The translations under genes were made by a program, and so were the position numbers. Below, in pieces: positions 13,183-25,577 of a stretch of DNA of 64,000 nt; within the stretch, counting starts at the first letter, position 1, and each line of letters opens with the position of its first letter. The notes beneath the pieces were generated by a model. That model had not been told where the DNA came from, searched no databases, and was given only the letters and a program-made list of their open reading frames with translations. The stretch is from Primula veris (lineage: Eukaryota; Streptophyta; Magnoliopsida; Ericales; Primulaceae): positions 30,074,481 to 30,138,480 of the forward strand of contig OY821746.1 in the NCBI GenBank assembly GCA_963682055.1, given 5' to 3'.

Positions 13183-15300
13183 ATGCTAGTTCATCCTGGA
13201 TATTAGATGTTCATCAATCTAGCTTGCAAAGCTATTAGGCTATTTGTAAATTCTGGTTCAGACAGTCTCCGTTAACTTTTTATGTCGATCGTTGTCGAAC
13301 AAATGATGTTTCCTCTGACTTTTAGCTGTTCTTATTTATGAGATACTTGGATTACGAATCAGTTAGTAGAAGGCATTCATTTTGTTATATTTTTCCTGAT
13401 CTTGTTTCCACCTCCTGGACTTCCGAATGTTTGGCAGCAGTCTGAAATATGTTCCGGGACATTGGTTCCAGAAATCAGTTGCCTATGTTTGGGGAAGGTA
13501 CTATCTTTCAGTTTGCTTAAAGATCAGGGGAACATGTATTTTTTTTCTTCTGGAAAACGGATTTTTATACTAAAAGCTCTCATGGTCAGTGAGTATAGAA
13601 GGATTGACTCAATTAGTCTCCGACTTTTGATTCGTTGTTAGTATTTGGATTAAGGCTGTTTTATGTTTGCTAAAGTAATACGCTGTATGGACCAAGTACC
13701 ACACAGAAATAGTTGTTCTTCGACAAGCATAGTCCATTATTCGACCTCTACAACCTGAAGAGTTAATGAAATATATTTTCCGTCCCATAATAAAAATCCA
13801 TTTGGTATTTTTACTCATCTTCGTATCGTACACCAATTTGATTTTAGAATTTTGTTATTCCTTTTTTACCCTAATATGTTTTGTAATGAATGAACACGTT
13901 AATCATAGCATATGACTATATGAGCTTTACTGTCAATGAATGTTAAGGTAACTTAGGAAAACAATATTTTCAACCACGTTAACTTTATTAAACATGTAAA
14001 AAATTCAAGTATAGATATGAAATAAATGTCAATTTCAAGAAACAAACTTTAACATTAGTATTGACAGTCTGTTGAACTACCCACTATTTGGAGGCCGCAA
14101 TCGGGTTTCTGGATACCCGAAACCAACCTTTATGATATATATTTTATTTAGTTTACGACTCTAGGAGGATTATTGGATTATAATTTACTCAAAGATAGGT
14201 CCATTTTTTTTTTTATATAATGTAATTTTTCTTACTATTAGTTATATACTCCTATATGAAAAAGAACTCTGTTTGTGTGTGAAGTTGAAATCGTGCAATT
14301 GTGATAGAATAAAGTCGTAAACTTTACAATTGTATTATATTGACCCACATGTTAATCGACAGTTTTTAGTTTTGATTTAAGCCTAAAATCAAATAGAAAC
14401 TTCAAATGGTTCACATATTAAAGATTTTTCAAATTTAACTAACTCGTCGCATCATATAATCCTTCCACCGTGTCCTATATACGTAGCAAGGAAACAGAGA
14501 AAAAAAATCATAAAACATGCGTAAATAAACCGTGTCGCGACAAAAAGTATTCCAAAAGTCCGTAAGTAATAATAGTCGGAAAAAAATACGTTTAGTATAC
14601 TATATTACAAGTGTTTAAACATTTAGGTCCTTAACTAATAATTTTAACAATTGTGGTACCCATCTACGAAATTTGTCAATTTTAATAATTGTGGTACTAA
14701 TATACGAAATTTATCACAATTGAGAACATATCGTTAAACAAAATGATGAAATGACACTCACGCTCTCTTGCCTATCACATGGTAAGCGCAATTCTGGCAG
14801 CATTCCTAAAAAACATATCTCCAAATGTGAGATATAATGACTGAAATTTCGTCGATTTATGTTGTTAGTCACTTAATTAGACGAAATCGGTATCTCAATT
14901 ATTAAAAATGATAGTTCGATACCTAAATTATTAATATTTTCACGCTAATAGTAGTAGTACACGATAGTAGCCAGGGCAGTAAATAGAAGCTGCTTAAAAC
15001 ATAACCTGAACCTATACGTGCATATCACACAAGGGCCTGCTTTATATGGACAATAAGTCTTATATGGACAATAATTTAGAGTCTTATACATAATTTTGAA
15101 TATTTTTTTTTTATATAAAAACGCATCAAATTAAAATTTGATTAATTCAAATCTCTACTATTTCACGATGAAAACACAAATATACATATTATTATTTTTT
15201 ACAATACCTGTATTGACATATTTTGAATTTTTAAATTTTATCGTAATTTATAAAATCATTTAACATAAATAATAAAAATATATACATACACCTGTACGTA
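13183..15300. other. EFR3 3' UTR and intergenic spacer
   Basis: The 3' UTR probably runs a few hundred bases past the stop. The rest is AT-rich with no gene seen. A short local direct repeat (ctaattata... tacgaaattt) lies near 14650-14715. Confidence 0.4.
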
Positions 15301-15344
15301 TATATCATCTCTCTCTTTCTGCTCCGATTTCTCATCCCATCCAT

Positions 15345-15530
15345 CCACCTCTCTCTCTCTCTCTCTCTCTACAATCCCAATTAGGGTTTACCCATCTCTC
15401 TCTCTCTCTCAAATCTGAGCCCAAACCCACAACAATGGGGCTTTGATTTCTAGGTCAAACCCCAAATTACAATTATTCATATATATATATATATATATAC
15501 GTATAGATACATACATATATATATATATAC
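15345..15530 (+). promoter_or_regulatory. WNK 5' leader: CT microsatellite, telo-box and AT tract
   Basis: CT repeats at about 15350-15372 and 15395-15410 flank TTAGGGTTTA at 15381-15390. This matches the plant telo-box found near transcription starts of many plant genes. An AT microsatellite follows at 15478-15530. Placement in the 5' leader is inferred from proximity to the WNK start codon. Confidence 0.45.
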
Positions 15531-15756
15531 ATAAATACATATTATCAGATGAATGGATAGGCCAATTAAACAATATTACACCTTATCGAAACCCACAAGA
15601 ATGACTCCAATTCGCTCTCGATTCCTCTTCCGTTCATCTATCGACTCCTTTTCCGTCGCTTGCGAGGCCTTTTCTGAACCAATGCTCATCATCTGATCCT
15701 ATTATTTTTGTAATATATATATTTTTTAATCTGTTCTGTTTTCGAGGTTTGACGGA

Positions 15757-18700
15757 ATGGATTTGTTATCGCCTGCGAATGAGTTTTTCGGGAAATTTAA
15801 ACCGAAGGTTGAGTGTGATGACGGTGATGTCGTGGAGACGTCTCCTAACGGTCAATACGTTCGGGTAATTAATGATTTTATCCGAAAGTTTTCTTCTAGT
15901 CTTTGAATTTTGTTTAAATTTTAGTTCTTATATTGTTTTTCATGTTTGGGTATTAATTCGAAAACTTTATGTTAAGTCTTTGAGTTTTGTTTATATTGGT
16001 AGGTTTCAGAATTTTATCAGTGGAAGCTTTTAATTTTAGTTTTTATATAGTTTATCATGTTTGGGTATAATAATTTAATCCGAACTTTTGTTTTTAGTTT
16101 TTGATTTTTTTTTTATATTGGTAGTTTATAGGGTTTTACTAGGGAAAGCTTTTAAATTACACTTCTTACTTATATTTTGTTTTCATGTTTGGGTATTAAT
16201 TTGAAACTCTTATGTTCGTCTTTGAATTTTGTTTATATCGGTAGGTTATAGGATTTTATTAGGAGAAGATTTTAAATTTTAGTTCTTATATTGCTTTTCA
16301 TGTTTGGGTATGAATTCGAAATATTATGTTAGTCTTTGGATTTTGATTATATTGGTAGGATATTTCGATTAAAAAATATGAAAAATAATTTTTCCATGTT
16401 TATTGATTAAGTTTTAAAAAAATTAGTGTTTCAGCCCCTCCCCTTTAAGTTCCTAGTTTCGTCCCTGGTTATAGTAGAATATTATTTGGTGAAAGTTTGA
16501 TTTTTAATTCCTAACATTCCTTTTCGTGTTAGAAATATAATGTTACTTCTTGGATGGTAGGTTATGTTGTTGAGGTTCGATAAACGGTTGTCTTGCCACT
16601 TTTTTCTATTTTCTATGTTGATCATTGGTGGAATATTCTGTTATATGTTTGACTTAAAGTTGTGATTTTTTCTAGTTATAGATATTTGTTTTTATCAATC
16701 ATTTGTACTTGTGTATGCATATCTTGTTATAATATGAATTGGAGTGATAATTATGTTGGACTATCAGCTCATATCTTGGATCACTTGATTCATAATTGGA
16801 TTGTTAATGTTGTATATCATCTGTATATCGGTTCTTGATTTTTCTAGATATCCTTATCAGTGTCACTTCATTTATATTTCATTTATAGCTTAAAGATTAA
16901 AATTTCGAATTTCACTATTAGAATTTTGATTTGTTTCTCTTAGTGATACATCTCTTATTTATTTGTTTTCCTTTCTTCAGTATAATGAAGTCTTGGGGAG
17001 AGGAGCATGCAAGATTGTGTATAGTTCTTAACCTAACTTCAGTTCTATTTCTGCTAATCGTATAATGTATTGTATTTCATTGGAAAAAATCCTTGTTCCT
17101 TTAAAATCTGACTTTTTTTTTTTATCTATGTAATGTTTAGGTATAAGGGGTTTGATGAGGTGGACGGAATTGAAGTTGCTTGGAACCAAGTTAGTCTTGA
17201 CCAAGCCTTTCAAACCAAAGAACACTTCGAAAGGATACACATGGAGGTCCATTTGCTTAAGACATTGAATCATGAAAATGTCATTAAATCTCACAGTTCT
17301 TGGGTGGATGATGATAAGAAAACAATCAATATGATCACGGAATTGTTTACTTCTGGCAGTTTGAGGCAGTGAGTATCTTTTCAGTCTTTAATGTATAATC
17401 TATTATGATCTGCTTGTAAGTCTAGTAAACTTATATTTTGCTTTCAGATATCGAAGAAAACACAAGAGCGTCGATAAAAAGGCTATCAGGAACTGGGCCA
17501 GGCAGATTCTCCGAGGTTTACAGTATCTTCACAGCCATAACCCGCCTATTATTCACAGAGATCTAAAATGTGACAATGTTTTTGTTAATGGAAATACTGG
17601 GGAAGTCAAAATCGGAGACCTTGGGTTGGCTATCATGATGGATCGCCCCACTGCCAGTAGTGTTATTGGTGTGTTACTATCTCATGTGTATTCTTATGTT
17701 TATGAATTATTATTTTTTAATAAAAATATCAAAGAGTTAATAAAGGATTTGTGGAATTCTTCGTGGTTTTGAGTTTTAACTGTCAAACTTATCCAATGAT
17801 GGAGGATGACAATCTTATATTCAACTTTGCTCATTAAGCACGGAGACTCAGTATCATACTTGACAGTGAAACAATAGAGAGGAAAATAATCTGAATTCTA
17901 GTCCCAATATGACAAGGACTTTTTTTTACATGACCTGAAAAATGATCTTCCGCATGCTTATCAACTGTATCAGGAAGCAAAATCTAATGAGTAATGATCT
18001 TACTAAATGTGAACATATCTACTTACACACTAATGAACTATGCAATTGGTTGTTTAAACTGCGGTAGGCGTATGCTATTTTTGGTGGAAAACGCTACAGA
18101 AAGATCTTATTCTGTCTGGTGTCTATTTCTTTGTGTTGTTTTGGTTCTGTAATTCTATTTACTAAATTTGCTTAAATGAATGTCTATGTAACTCCTCGCA
18201 GGAACACCTGAATTTATGGCTCCAGAACTTTACGAGGAAGAATACAATGAATTAGTCGACATATATTCTTTCGGCATGTGCATTTTGGAGCTGGTGACCT
18301 GTGAATATCCATATAGCGAGTGCAAATATCCAGCTCAGATTTTTAAAAAAGTCACATCAGTAAGTTTTTTTTTAATCTTTCCCATCCTCAATTCTTCCAG
18401 TCATTAAGGTTTCTTTTTCCCTGGGGTATTAGACACCAACAGTTAGGACAAAACAGTTTGAACTTTATATATGTTTGAACTTTGAAGTTTGATTGATTGT
18501 TGTTGTACAAAACAGTTAGGATCCCTTCACAGTATCACTGAAGGGATATTCTTCCTTCACATATGCATCAGCTTAATTGTTTCGTGGGATTTGTTGTAGG
18601 GTATAAAACCAGCTGCACTTGGTAAAGTGACGGACCTTCAAGTTAAGCAGTTCATTGAGAAGTGTATCGGTCCAGCTCATCTTCGTCTCTGTGCATCGGA

Positions 18701-19894
18701 ATTACTAAAAGACCCTTTCTTTTTTACTGAAAACTCAATGGAATCTACGGTCAATACTGAACAAGTGCCAAAATCTGTTTCTGTTACTATGGACATAGAT
18801 TCTGAACTACATCAGCATTCTAATATTACCTCTGCTAAGGGTTCGTGCGAAATTAGCCATGTTTCTGCTGTAGAGTTGAGGAGATCTAATGGGAAATACG
18901 AGTTCATTTTACAAGCTGATTTGAATGACGACGGATTGGTTGCATTTAACCTGCGCATTTTTGCGGCACGTGGTTAGTGAATTTCTTTTTTGTGAAGTTT
19001 CTTTCTATTGGGCTTTGTTTGGTGCAGTTTTTAATGTACTTTTATACTTAAAAGCTCGACTGCATTTGGTTGATCTGCCTAAAAGTTGAGCTTGCCTAGT
19101 GGTTTTTTCCCAAAATAACAAAAGTCTTTAAGCTAGACGAACCCGTCTTTTTTTCCATACCTATACAAATCCGTTGCTATTTATTTATTTTTCTTAAAAG
19201 CTGCAATGAACTAGGGTACAAATTTCAAGCTTATTGGAGAATGTTTAAACTTAGGATCGAGTATAATTCTATTTATTTTCTAATAAAAAAATTATTTGGT
19301 TTGCTTAAGCACCGCACCCTATTAATGTTTCTCTCTCAATCAGGTCTTTTGAAGAATGTTCATTTTGAATTTGACCTTCTTTCTGATACTGCTGCCAAGA
19401 TATCTGGGGAGATGGTCGACCAGTTTGTTGTGGAAAACGAAGATTTAGCTTTTGTAGCTGAATTAATCGACTCCCTCATCTTAGAACTCATACCTAGTTG
19501 GATCCCATCATTTCAAACTTCTACTCAGGCCATTTTCGAACTTAAAAATAGCCAAAATTATGTTACTGAAGAGTCGGGAGTTGAGATAACCAACGGTTCG
19601 AATGGGTCTGGATATGATAGTTACGGAGATGGTGGATCTGGATCGGTTGTAATGTGTGAGACGGTTAAGAGTTCTGAGGCTTCATTTTCATTTGATGCTA
19701 TATCAAATGATATTCGGTCATTGAGCGTTTCCACTCACTATGTAGGAGATGAAGAGCAGAGCGAGTTGAAAATGGAAGTTGATGCCATTGATAAGGAGTA
19801 CTGTCAACTGTTCCGGGAACTTATGAGGATGAGAGAGGAAGCGATAGAAAATGTTAAAAAGAGGTGGATCGCGAGAAAAATGTCTGACAGTTGA
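15757..19894 (+). CDS. WNK (with-no-lysine) protein kinase, WNK8/10-like
   Basis: Seven exons join in phase: 15757-15864, 16981-17018, 17141-17368, 17448-17668, 18202-18359, 18600-18972 and 19344-19894. They encode 558 residues. The kinase domain spans roughly residues 37-290. The glycine loop GRGACK (42-47) holds the catalytic lysine at K47, and the usual beta-3 lysine is replaced in EVAWNQV (N64), the defining WNK feature. HRDLKCDN is at 161-168, DLG (instead of DFG) at 182-184, followed by [17 protein letters not shown] and FIEKC. An OSR1-C/PF2-like domain follows ([14 protein letters not shown]...), then an acidic linker and a C-terminal coiled coil ([16 protein letters not shown]). Segments [19 protein letters not shown] and SVIGTPEF fit the WNK8/10 clade, where WNK8 is known to bind V-ATPase subunit C and RGS1. 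The clade assignment is from memory of family motifs. Confidence 0.93.
15890..16365 (+). repeat. About 118 bp minisatellite in WNK intron 1
   Basis: Four to five diverged direct copies start near 15896, 15976, 16097, 16216 and 16330. Each carries agtctttgaattttgttta, tatattggtaggttta-like and catgtttgggtattaatt blocks in the same order. They make up nearly half of the 1.1 kb first intron. Confidence 0.7.
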
Positions 19895-20501
19895 TGTGAA
19901 TTATTATTTCCCGGTATATATTTACAACTCCAGTTGTGTGTCCGAGAATCTTTTAGCAAAATAATAGATGTTTTTTGCTAGTGATGATGGTGAAAAAAGT
20001 AACGAGAGCAATTTTTTTTTCTAGTGTTTGGTTCTTGCCTTGTATACTTTGATTATATGGTATGAAATTCCAGTTGCGGAGTGGTGGTTACTGTTGGTCT
20101 TCAAGTGTTGACATATAATTTTTTCATTTAATGCATATTTTCTATTGTTCAGAGGTCATCTCATGTTGGTCTTGAAGTGTTACTTTTGGTGCAACTTTTG
20201 TGCAAGTCTTATATCTGAAGTTGAAATAAATTGTTACTGAGGAGATTTTGGTTGCTTTGATTATGTGGATTTGTAATGGAGTTATTATCACTATGCATCC
20301 ATCGAACAAAACTTGAAAAGAATAACTAGTTAGTGGAAAGAAATAAAGTGTTCATGTGGTTTCATTTTGTTTCTTGTCGTCTCCTGAAGTCTTTGTTGTC
20401 ATTTGTAAACTGCAAAAATTAGATTTTTCGAGAGGTTCGATGGTATAAGTTAAGTAGAAAGAATGTACCATCTTACATGTGAGAAATTTAATAGTTTTGT
20501 G
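19895..20501. other. WNK 3' UTR and spacer
   Basis: No gene seen. The 3' UTR probably ends within the first few hundred bases. Confidence 0.4.
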
Positions 20502-20756
20502 ATATCCATCCAAACGCTTTTAAATAGAAATTCCAGAAACAAGTATATAAGGATTATAGTATTAATCGGAAATATAACATATAGAGAATGATAAACAATA
20601 CTCGAGCAAATAGAAGCGAAGAATTTCTGTTTCGTTAAGCGAAAAATGCATGTGATACGTATGATATTTCAAACCTTTTTCTATATCTTTGTATATATAC
20701 AGATCCACAATAACAGACAAAATCAATAATATTCGAAGATGGATTTCTAGCAACAA
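20502..20756. repeat. Direct repeat, left copy
   Basis: Starts gatatccatccaaacgctt and continues through gaaacaagtat, gcgaagaatttctgt and ccacaataacagacaa. The same ordered blocks recur, diverged, at 22331-22575. The two copies flank the MULE foldback element. They point to an old tandem duplication of about 0.9 kb, later interrupted by the foldback insertion. Confidence 0.6.
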
Positions 20757-20821
20757 GCAGTGAGTGAAAAAATACGACCAACAGTTGGACCATTAACAGA
20801 TTCCGGCACTGGTTGTCTGCC

Positions 20822-21755
20822 GGGAGATTTTTTTTAAATATGCGGTTTACTTTTTCCTATAACAGACGTGGTATTGGCAATCCCACGTCTGCGTGGCACT
20901 GCCACGTGTTGCTCTGCCATTTTTTTTTTTTTTTTTTCTGTGATTTGTTTTAAAATATCAAAAAAATTTCCAATTTTATCCAAAAATTTCCCCAATTTTA
21001 TCCAAAAAAAAATCTAACCATCAAACTCCTTCATATTTCAGATTAATATATTTTTTTTATCAAATCAACGTCACTCTACCACTAAAATTATTCCCAATTT
21101 TATCAAAAAAAAAAATATATATCCCAATTTACCAAAATAAAACCTCTCCTAATTTTATTAAAAATAAACTCTAACCATCAACCATCAAACTAATTACTAT
21201 ATCAAACTAATTCCTATATAGGAATTAGTTTGGTGGTTGATGGTTAGAGTTTATTTTTTTTTAAATTGGAGGAGGTTTTATTTTGATAAATTGGGATATG
21301 TTTTTTTTTTTGGTAAAATTGGGGATAAATATAGTGGTAGAGTGATATTGATTTGAGAAAAAAATATATTAATTTGATATACGAAAGGAATTTGATTGTT
21401 GATGGTTAGAGTTTTTTTTGGGTAAAATTGGGATGTTTTTTTTTTTGGGTAAATTAGGAAAGGTTTTTTTTTGGGTAAAATTGGGAATAATTGTAGTGGT
21501 AGAGTAACGTTGATTTGATAAAAAAATATATTAATCTGAAATATGAAGGAGTTTGATGGTTAGATTTTTTTTTTTTTGATAAAATTAAATTTTTTTTTGA
21601 TATTTTAAAACAAATCACAGAAAAAAAAAATAAAGAAAGAAAAAAAAAAAAAAATTGGCAGAACAACACGTGGCAGTGCCACGCAGACGTGGATTGCCAA
21701 TCTCACGTCTGTTATATAGTAAAAAGTAAACAGCATATTTAAAAAAAATCTCCCT
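20822..21755. mobile_element. MULE-type foldback element with 9 bp target duplication
   Basis: The 934 bp element is almost entirely one inverted repeat. It begins GGGAGATTTTTTTTAAATA and ends in the complement. It is flanked by the perfect 9 bp duplication TTGTCTGCC at 20813-20821 and 21756-21764; 9-11 bp duplications are the hallmark of Mutator-like elements. Both arms carry the subterminal block CACGTGGCAGTGCCACG plus poly-pyrimidine tracts. The centre of symmetry is near 21220 (ttcctatataggaa). No transposase, so it is non-autonomous. Transcription would give a long hairpin. Confidence 0.85.
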
Positions 21756-21764
21756 TTGTCTGCC

Positions 21765-22330
21765 TGGAGTAATCATAGATAAATTGCAATTCTTTATCTA
21801 TGGATTTATAGCCAAATAATTGCAATTATTTGGCTTCTCGACTAACTTTCCTTCATATTTCCACACAAACAGTACATAACTCTTGGTGTTTCTGCAATTG
21901 CATTTGAGTACCGGGATTGAAATTCCCTTTTACTCCATCTAAATCTTAGTTTGTTCAAGTAATTAGATAATGTAAACAAGGAGGGAGCTAGGTAGCGACC
22001 GTATGGTACCTCGTCATCCCCATTACAGAATCTATCTACCGCTATATATGGGTAGTATAGTTTGCTATAAAAGTGGTTCCACAACCCACACATAATATCT
22101 TCATATTGCAGATGTATGCTATTATTGCACGGCAAACCTTTACAGCCATATTTTATCAGTGTATTTTCTACTTATTTCTGTTTGTATACAACTTGCACAC
22201 TCCTGCCTCCAGGAGTTTGCAGCTTATCAGCTCAGTTTTTCGCTTTTTTTGCACACTTCTGCCGAGTAGAAAGAATGGAATATCTGTTATGGGGAGCAAC
22301 TTCTTTTATACTCGCTTTTTATTGTTTGTA
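21765..22330. other. Spacer with an unassigned 97-codon open frame
   Basis: A minus-strand frame at 21842-22135 contains ordinary-looking residues but matches no family I recognise and has no supporting exons or promoter. I treat it as probably non-coding. Confidence 0.3.
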
Positions 22331-22575
22331 TGATATCCATCCAAATGCTTAATAAAATTTAAATTTCAGAAACAAGTATTTCAACCCGATTACAATACCT
22401 ATTTGAAATATAACAAGCATAGTGTTACACGATAACCCAAGCAAATAGACGCGAAGGATTTCTGTCACTGACAGAAGAATGAATGCATACAGTATGATAC
22501 TTCTAAGCTTTTCTTTATCTGTGTGCATTTACAACTCCACAATAACAGACAATCATTAATCTTCGGTGATAGATA
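22331..22575. repeat. Direct repeat, right copy
   Basis: Starts gatatccatccaaatgctt and repeats the ordered blocks of 20502-20756 with substitutions and small indels. Confidence 0.6.
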
Positions 22576-23384
22576 GATAAATAGCAATACTTGAGGACGA
22601 TTGACATATATGATAGAAACAACAAGCATAGAAAAAAGAAAACGAGGTTTGAAGAAAATTGGCTACCAGGTTTAGTGGACTATAATTGGTCTTTTGAGTA
22701 CAAACTTTCTTTCCATGTTTTTTTTTTCTTGTAAGCTCTCCATATATCCACATCCACAAGATCCATATACAACTTTCTGTGATTCTGTAATTTTATACTA
22801 TGAAAACATTACTAATTGATTTTGCTTCGTAACTCCGTTTCTATATTCGTTTTAATACTGAAACAAGGAGGTCACTAGTAGTGTACCATGGTCCGCGCAA
22901 GCCCCCATAATCTTCAAAAACTTATTTACCCCAATATAACAATAGTATAATTTTCTTTAAAATGGTTTGGTACCCCCAAAAATATATTTTGTTTTGTTTT
23001 ATTTGTTCTACTTGAAATTTCTCACCCCATTTACTATTCATGGCATCACCATTGACTGTAATTGTATTTATAGACAACTTAATCACCAGACCGGTTCATG
23101 ATCTGGCCTCTCAAGCCCTAATCAACTTTCATCCCTTCAAGGAGGGAAGCTTAATTTTTCGCCCTTCTGCATTCGTTCAATATGTCAAATGGACTTAAGA
23201 TGATATCAGGACATGGATTTCCAGTTTGGACCCATTTTATCAAAGCCAAATATAATCACAATTTTATAGATAAAGAGTGCAACTGAGCTACCACTGAAGT
23301 AATTGTATGTAATACTTCAAATTTGAATAGTTTAAATTAGCAAACAAAGCAAGACAATTTAGCCAGGCTATGTAGGAGATGTAA
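22576..23384. other. Spacer downstream of the tyrosyl-tRNA synthetase gene
   Basis: AT-rich, with no gene seen. The right end should include the synthetase 3' UTR. Confidence 0.4.
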
Positions 23385-24959
23385 TCAAGATATTCTTACG
23401 ACAATTCTATTCTTCTTGCCGGCCGATAGAAGGAGAACTTTTCCTTGAATGATATCATCACTATCGATTTTCTTGGCATCGTTATCTACCCTGCTGTTAT
23501 TCAAGTAGAGACCCCCTTGCTTTAACAATCGTCGAGCTGCTGATTTGGTCTCCAAAAGACCAGATGAAACCGAGAGATCAACTATTGATACATTCAACAC
23601 ACTGTCATAAGAAAGAGAGCAAGACGGAACATCCTCGCTAATCATTCCTTGAATAGTTTCCCAATCCAACGACTCAGAAGCTCCTCCACCAGGCCTCAGG
23701 GCCTCGGTCGCCTTGATCGCCTCATCGAGGCCTTGCTGGCCATGGACAAAACGAGTAACTTCCTCGGCAAGTATCCGTTGAGCTGTATTGGGTACATAGC
23801 CTGGCTGTAACATCTCCCTCTCAAGCACAGCAATCTCTTCCATGCTAATAAAAGTCAGCCTTTTGAGAAATGCGACGATGTCAGAGTCTGGGACGGAAAA
23901 AAAGTGCTGGTAGAACTTGTAAGGCGAAAGCATGACGGGAGACAGCCAGATTGCACCGTCCTCAGATTTTCCAAATTTGGTACCATCACTTTTCAACAGA
24001 AGCGGGAAAGTCAGACCATATGCATCAACAACAGGATGCGCTGTTTGAGATTGAGATTGATTGGTGATAAGCCTACGGATGAGATCAGTTCCAGCAGTAA
24101 TGTTGCCCCATTGGTCGCTGCCGCCGATCTGGACATTAACGCCCTCATTGCGAAAAAGATGGACAAAATCATAGCCCTGAAGAAGCTGATAGGTGAACTC
24201 TGTGTAACTCATGCCTTGCTCGGAGTCTTTGTCTAGCCTTCGGCGGACGCTGTCTTTGGACATCATGGTGCCCACCCTCGCAAACCGGGCCACCTGCTTC
24301 AAAAAGTCCAACAATTTTATGTCTTTCCACCAATCGTAATTGTTCATTACCACAAAAGAGGAGGAGCCAACAGTAGTAGTATTACCATTACTACGAAAAA
24401 GGATTGTGTTAAGGTTATGTTCAATAGCAGAGATGTTAGTGTTTAGGGTTTGGATATCAAGTTCAGGTCTCTCGAGGCTCTTGCCAGAGGGATCACCGAC
24501 GCGCCCGGTAGCACCGCCAACGAGAGCAACAGCTCTATGACCACAGCGGATGAACCAAGAGAGGACAACGATGCCAAGGAGGTTGCCGAGGTGAAGGTTC
24601 TCTGCAGTGGGGTCAAATCCGCAATAGACTCGGATAGGATTTGTTGGGTCTAAGCAATCGAAGCGGAGTTTGTCGCTAGTGAAGGATTCCAATAAACATC
24701 TTTCTTCAAGGATTTTGACAACATTAAGTGGTTCAATGGAGGAAGATTTATCATCATTTGTTGGTTGTTGTTGTTGTTGTGTGGGTTTTAGGGTTTCATG
24801 AGCACAACAGACATTAGAAGAAGAAGGTGAGGATAATAGAGATGATGTTGAGAAGAATGAAAAGGAACTACGATGATGACAATGGGAACGTACTAATCTT
24901 CCACACATGCCTCTTCCTAAACATAACAAATGTAAGCTCCTCCAAGCACTTGCCGCCAT
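23385..24959 (-). CDS. Tyrosyl-tRNA synthetase, chloroplast/mitochondrial
   Basis: A single-exon gene of 524 residues that charges organellar tRNA-Tyr. The first 60 or so residues are rich in Ser, Arg and Leu with few acidic residues, as in a dual or plastid transit peptide. A Gln run (61-65) follows. The bacterial-type class I core carries YCGFDPTAENLHLGN with the HIGH-equivalent HLGN at 123-126, the tyrosine-binding GGSDQWGN at 279-286 and the KMSKS-equivalent KFGKS at 328-332. A C-terminal S4-like RNA-binding domain (about 455-520, SAARRLLKQGGLYLNN) completes it. Length and domain order match plant organellar TyrRS. The start is the first ATG giving a transit peptide. No disruption seen. 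Confidence 0.95.
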   Translation of the reverse strand: MAASAWRSLHLLCLGRGMCGRLVRSHCHHRSSFSFFSTSSLLSSPSSSNVCCAHETLKPTQQQQQPTNDDKSSSIEPLNVVKILEERCLLESFTSDKLRFDCLDPTNPIRVYCGFDPTAENLHLGNLLGIVVLSWFIRCGHRAVALVGGATGRVGDPSGKSLERPELDIQTLNTNISAIEHNLNTILFRSNGNTTTVGSSSFVVMNNYDWWKDIKLLDFLKQVARFARVGTMMSKDSVRRRLDKDSEQGMSYTEFTYQLLQGYDFVHLFRNEGVNVQIGGSDQWGNITAGTDLIRRLITNQSQSQTAHPVVDAYGLTFPLLLKSDGTKFGKSEDGAIWLSPVMLSPYKFYQHFFSVPDSDIVAFLKRLTFISMEEIAVLEREMLQPGYVPNTAQRILAEEVTRFVHGQQGLDEAIKATEALRPGGGASESLDWETIQGMISEDVPSCSLSYDSVLNVSIVDLSVSSGLLETKSAARRLLKQGGLYLNNSRVDNDAKKIDSDDIIQGKVLLLSAGKKNRIVVRIS

Positions 24960-25577
24960 CCTTTTCTATCTCTCTCTGGTGGGAGGTTCGAGAGTTGCGT
25001 GTTTCGCAAACCGTCTGCATAATAAAAAAAAATTAATAGATTTCGTAAGATTCTATATTTTTATTTGAGTTTTTAGTATGTTATACAATTTGTTTTTAAT
25101 TTATCAAATTCTAATTTATTAAAAATAAAAAAAATAAATTAGTTATTAAAAAATATCGTCTAACCATTCATTTTCTAATCTAACGGTGTTTAAACGGATT
25201 GTTCCAATGAGGCACTCTAATTTTTTTTGTTACTAAAATGAAGTAACATTAGTAAAGAAAACTTTTTTGTTTATTGAGGTAATTAGTCAATTTAATGTAG
25301 ACAAATAACAAATTTTATTTCATTTGATTCCATATATATATAAATAAACGTTTCCAATAAAAAGGCACTTTGATTGATTATTATCATTATGTAGTATTGT
25401 AACAGTTAAACTAAGCATTTGATTAAAAAAAATATTTATTTTTTTCAATTAGCATTTTTTAATTAGCATTTATCTAGTTATTTTTCTTTAATTAGAATTA
25501 GCTATTTCAAGAACATTATAATTAGAATTAGCATTTAATGATTTGACTATTAACTTAGCATCTGCCTTTATTATATG
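24960..25577. other. Upstream spacer of the TyrRS gene
   Basis: AT-rich. A CT/GA-rich patch next to the start codon probably belongs to the 5' leader. No other feature recognised. Confidence 0.4.

Noticed and set aside
21842..22135. A 97-codon minus-strand gene
   Set aside because: No recognisable family, no flanking exons in phase and no promoter cue; open frames of this length arise by chance.
23904..24653. Plus-strand open frames of 66-110 codons
   Set aside because: They are antisense shadows of the tyrosyl-tRNA synthetase coding region.
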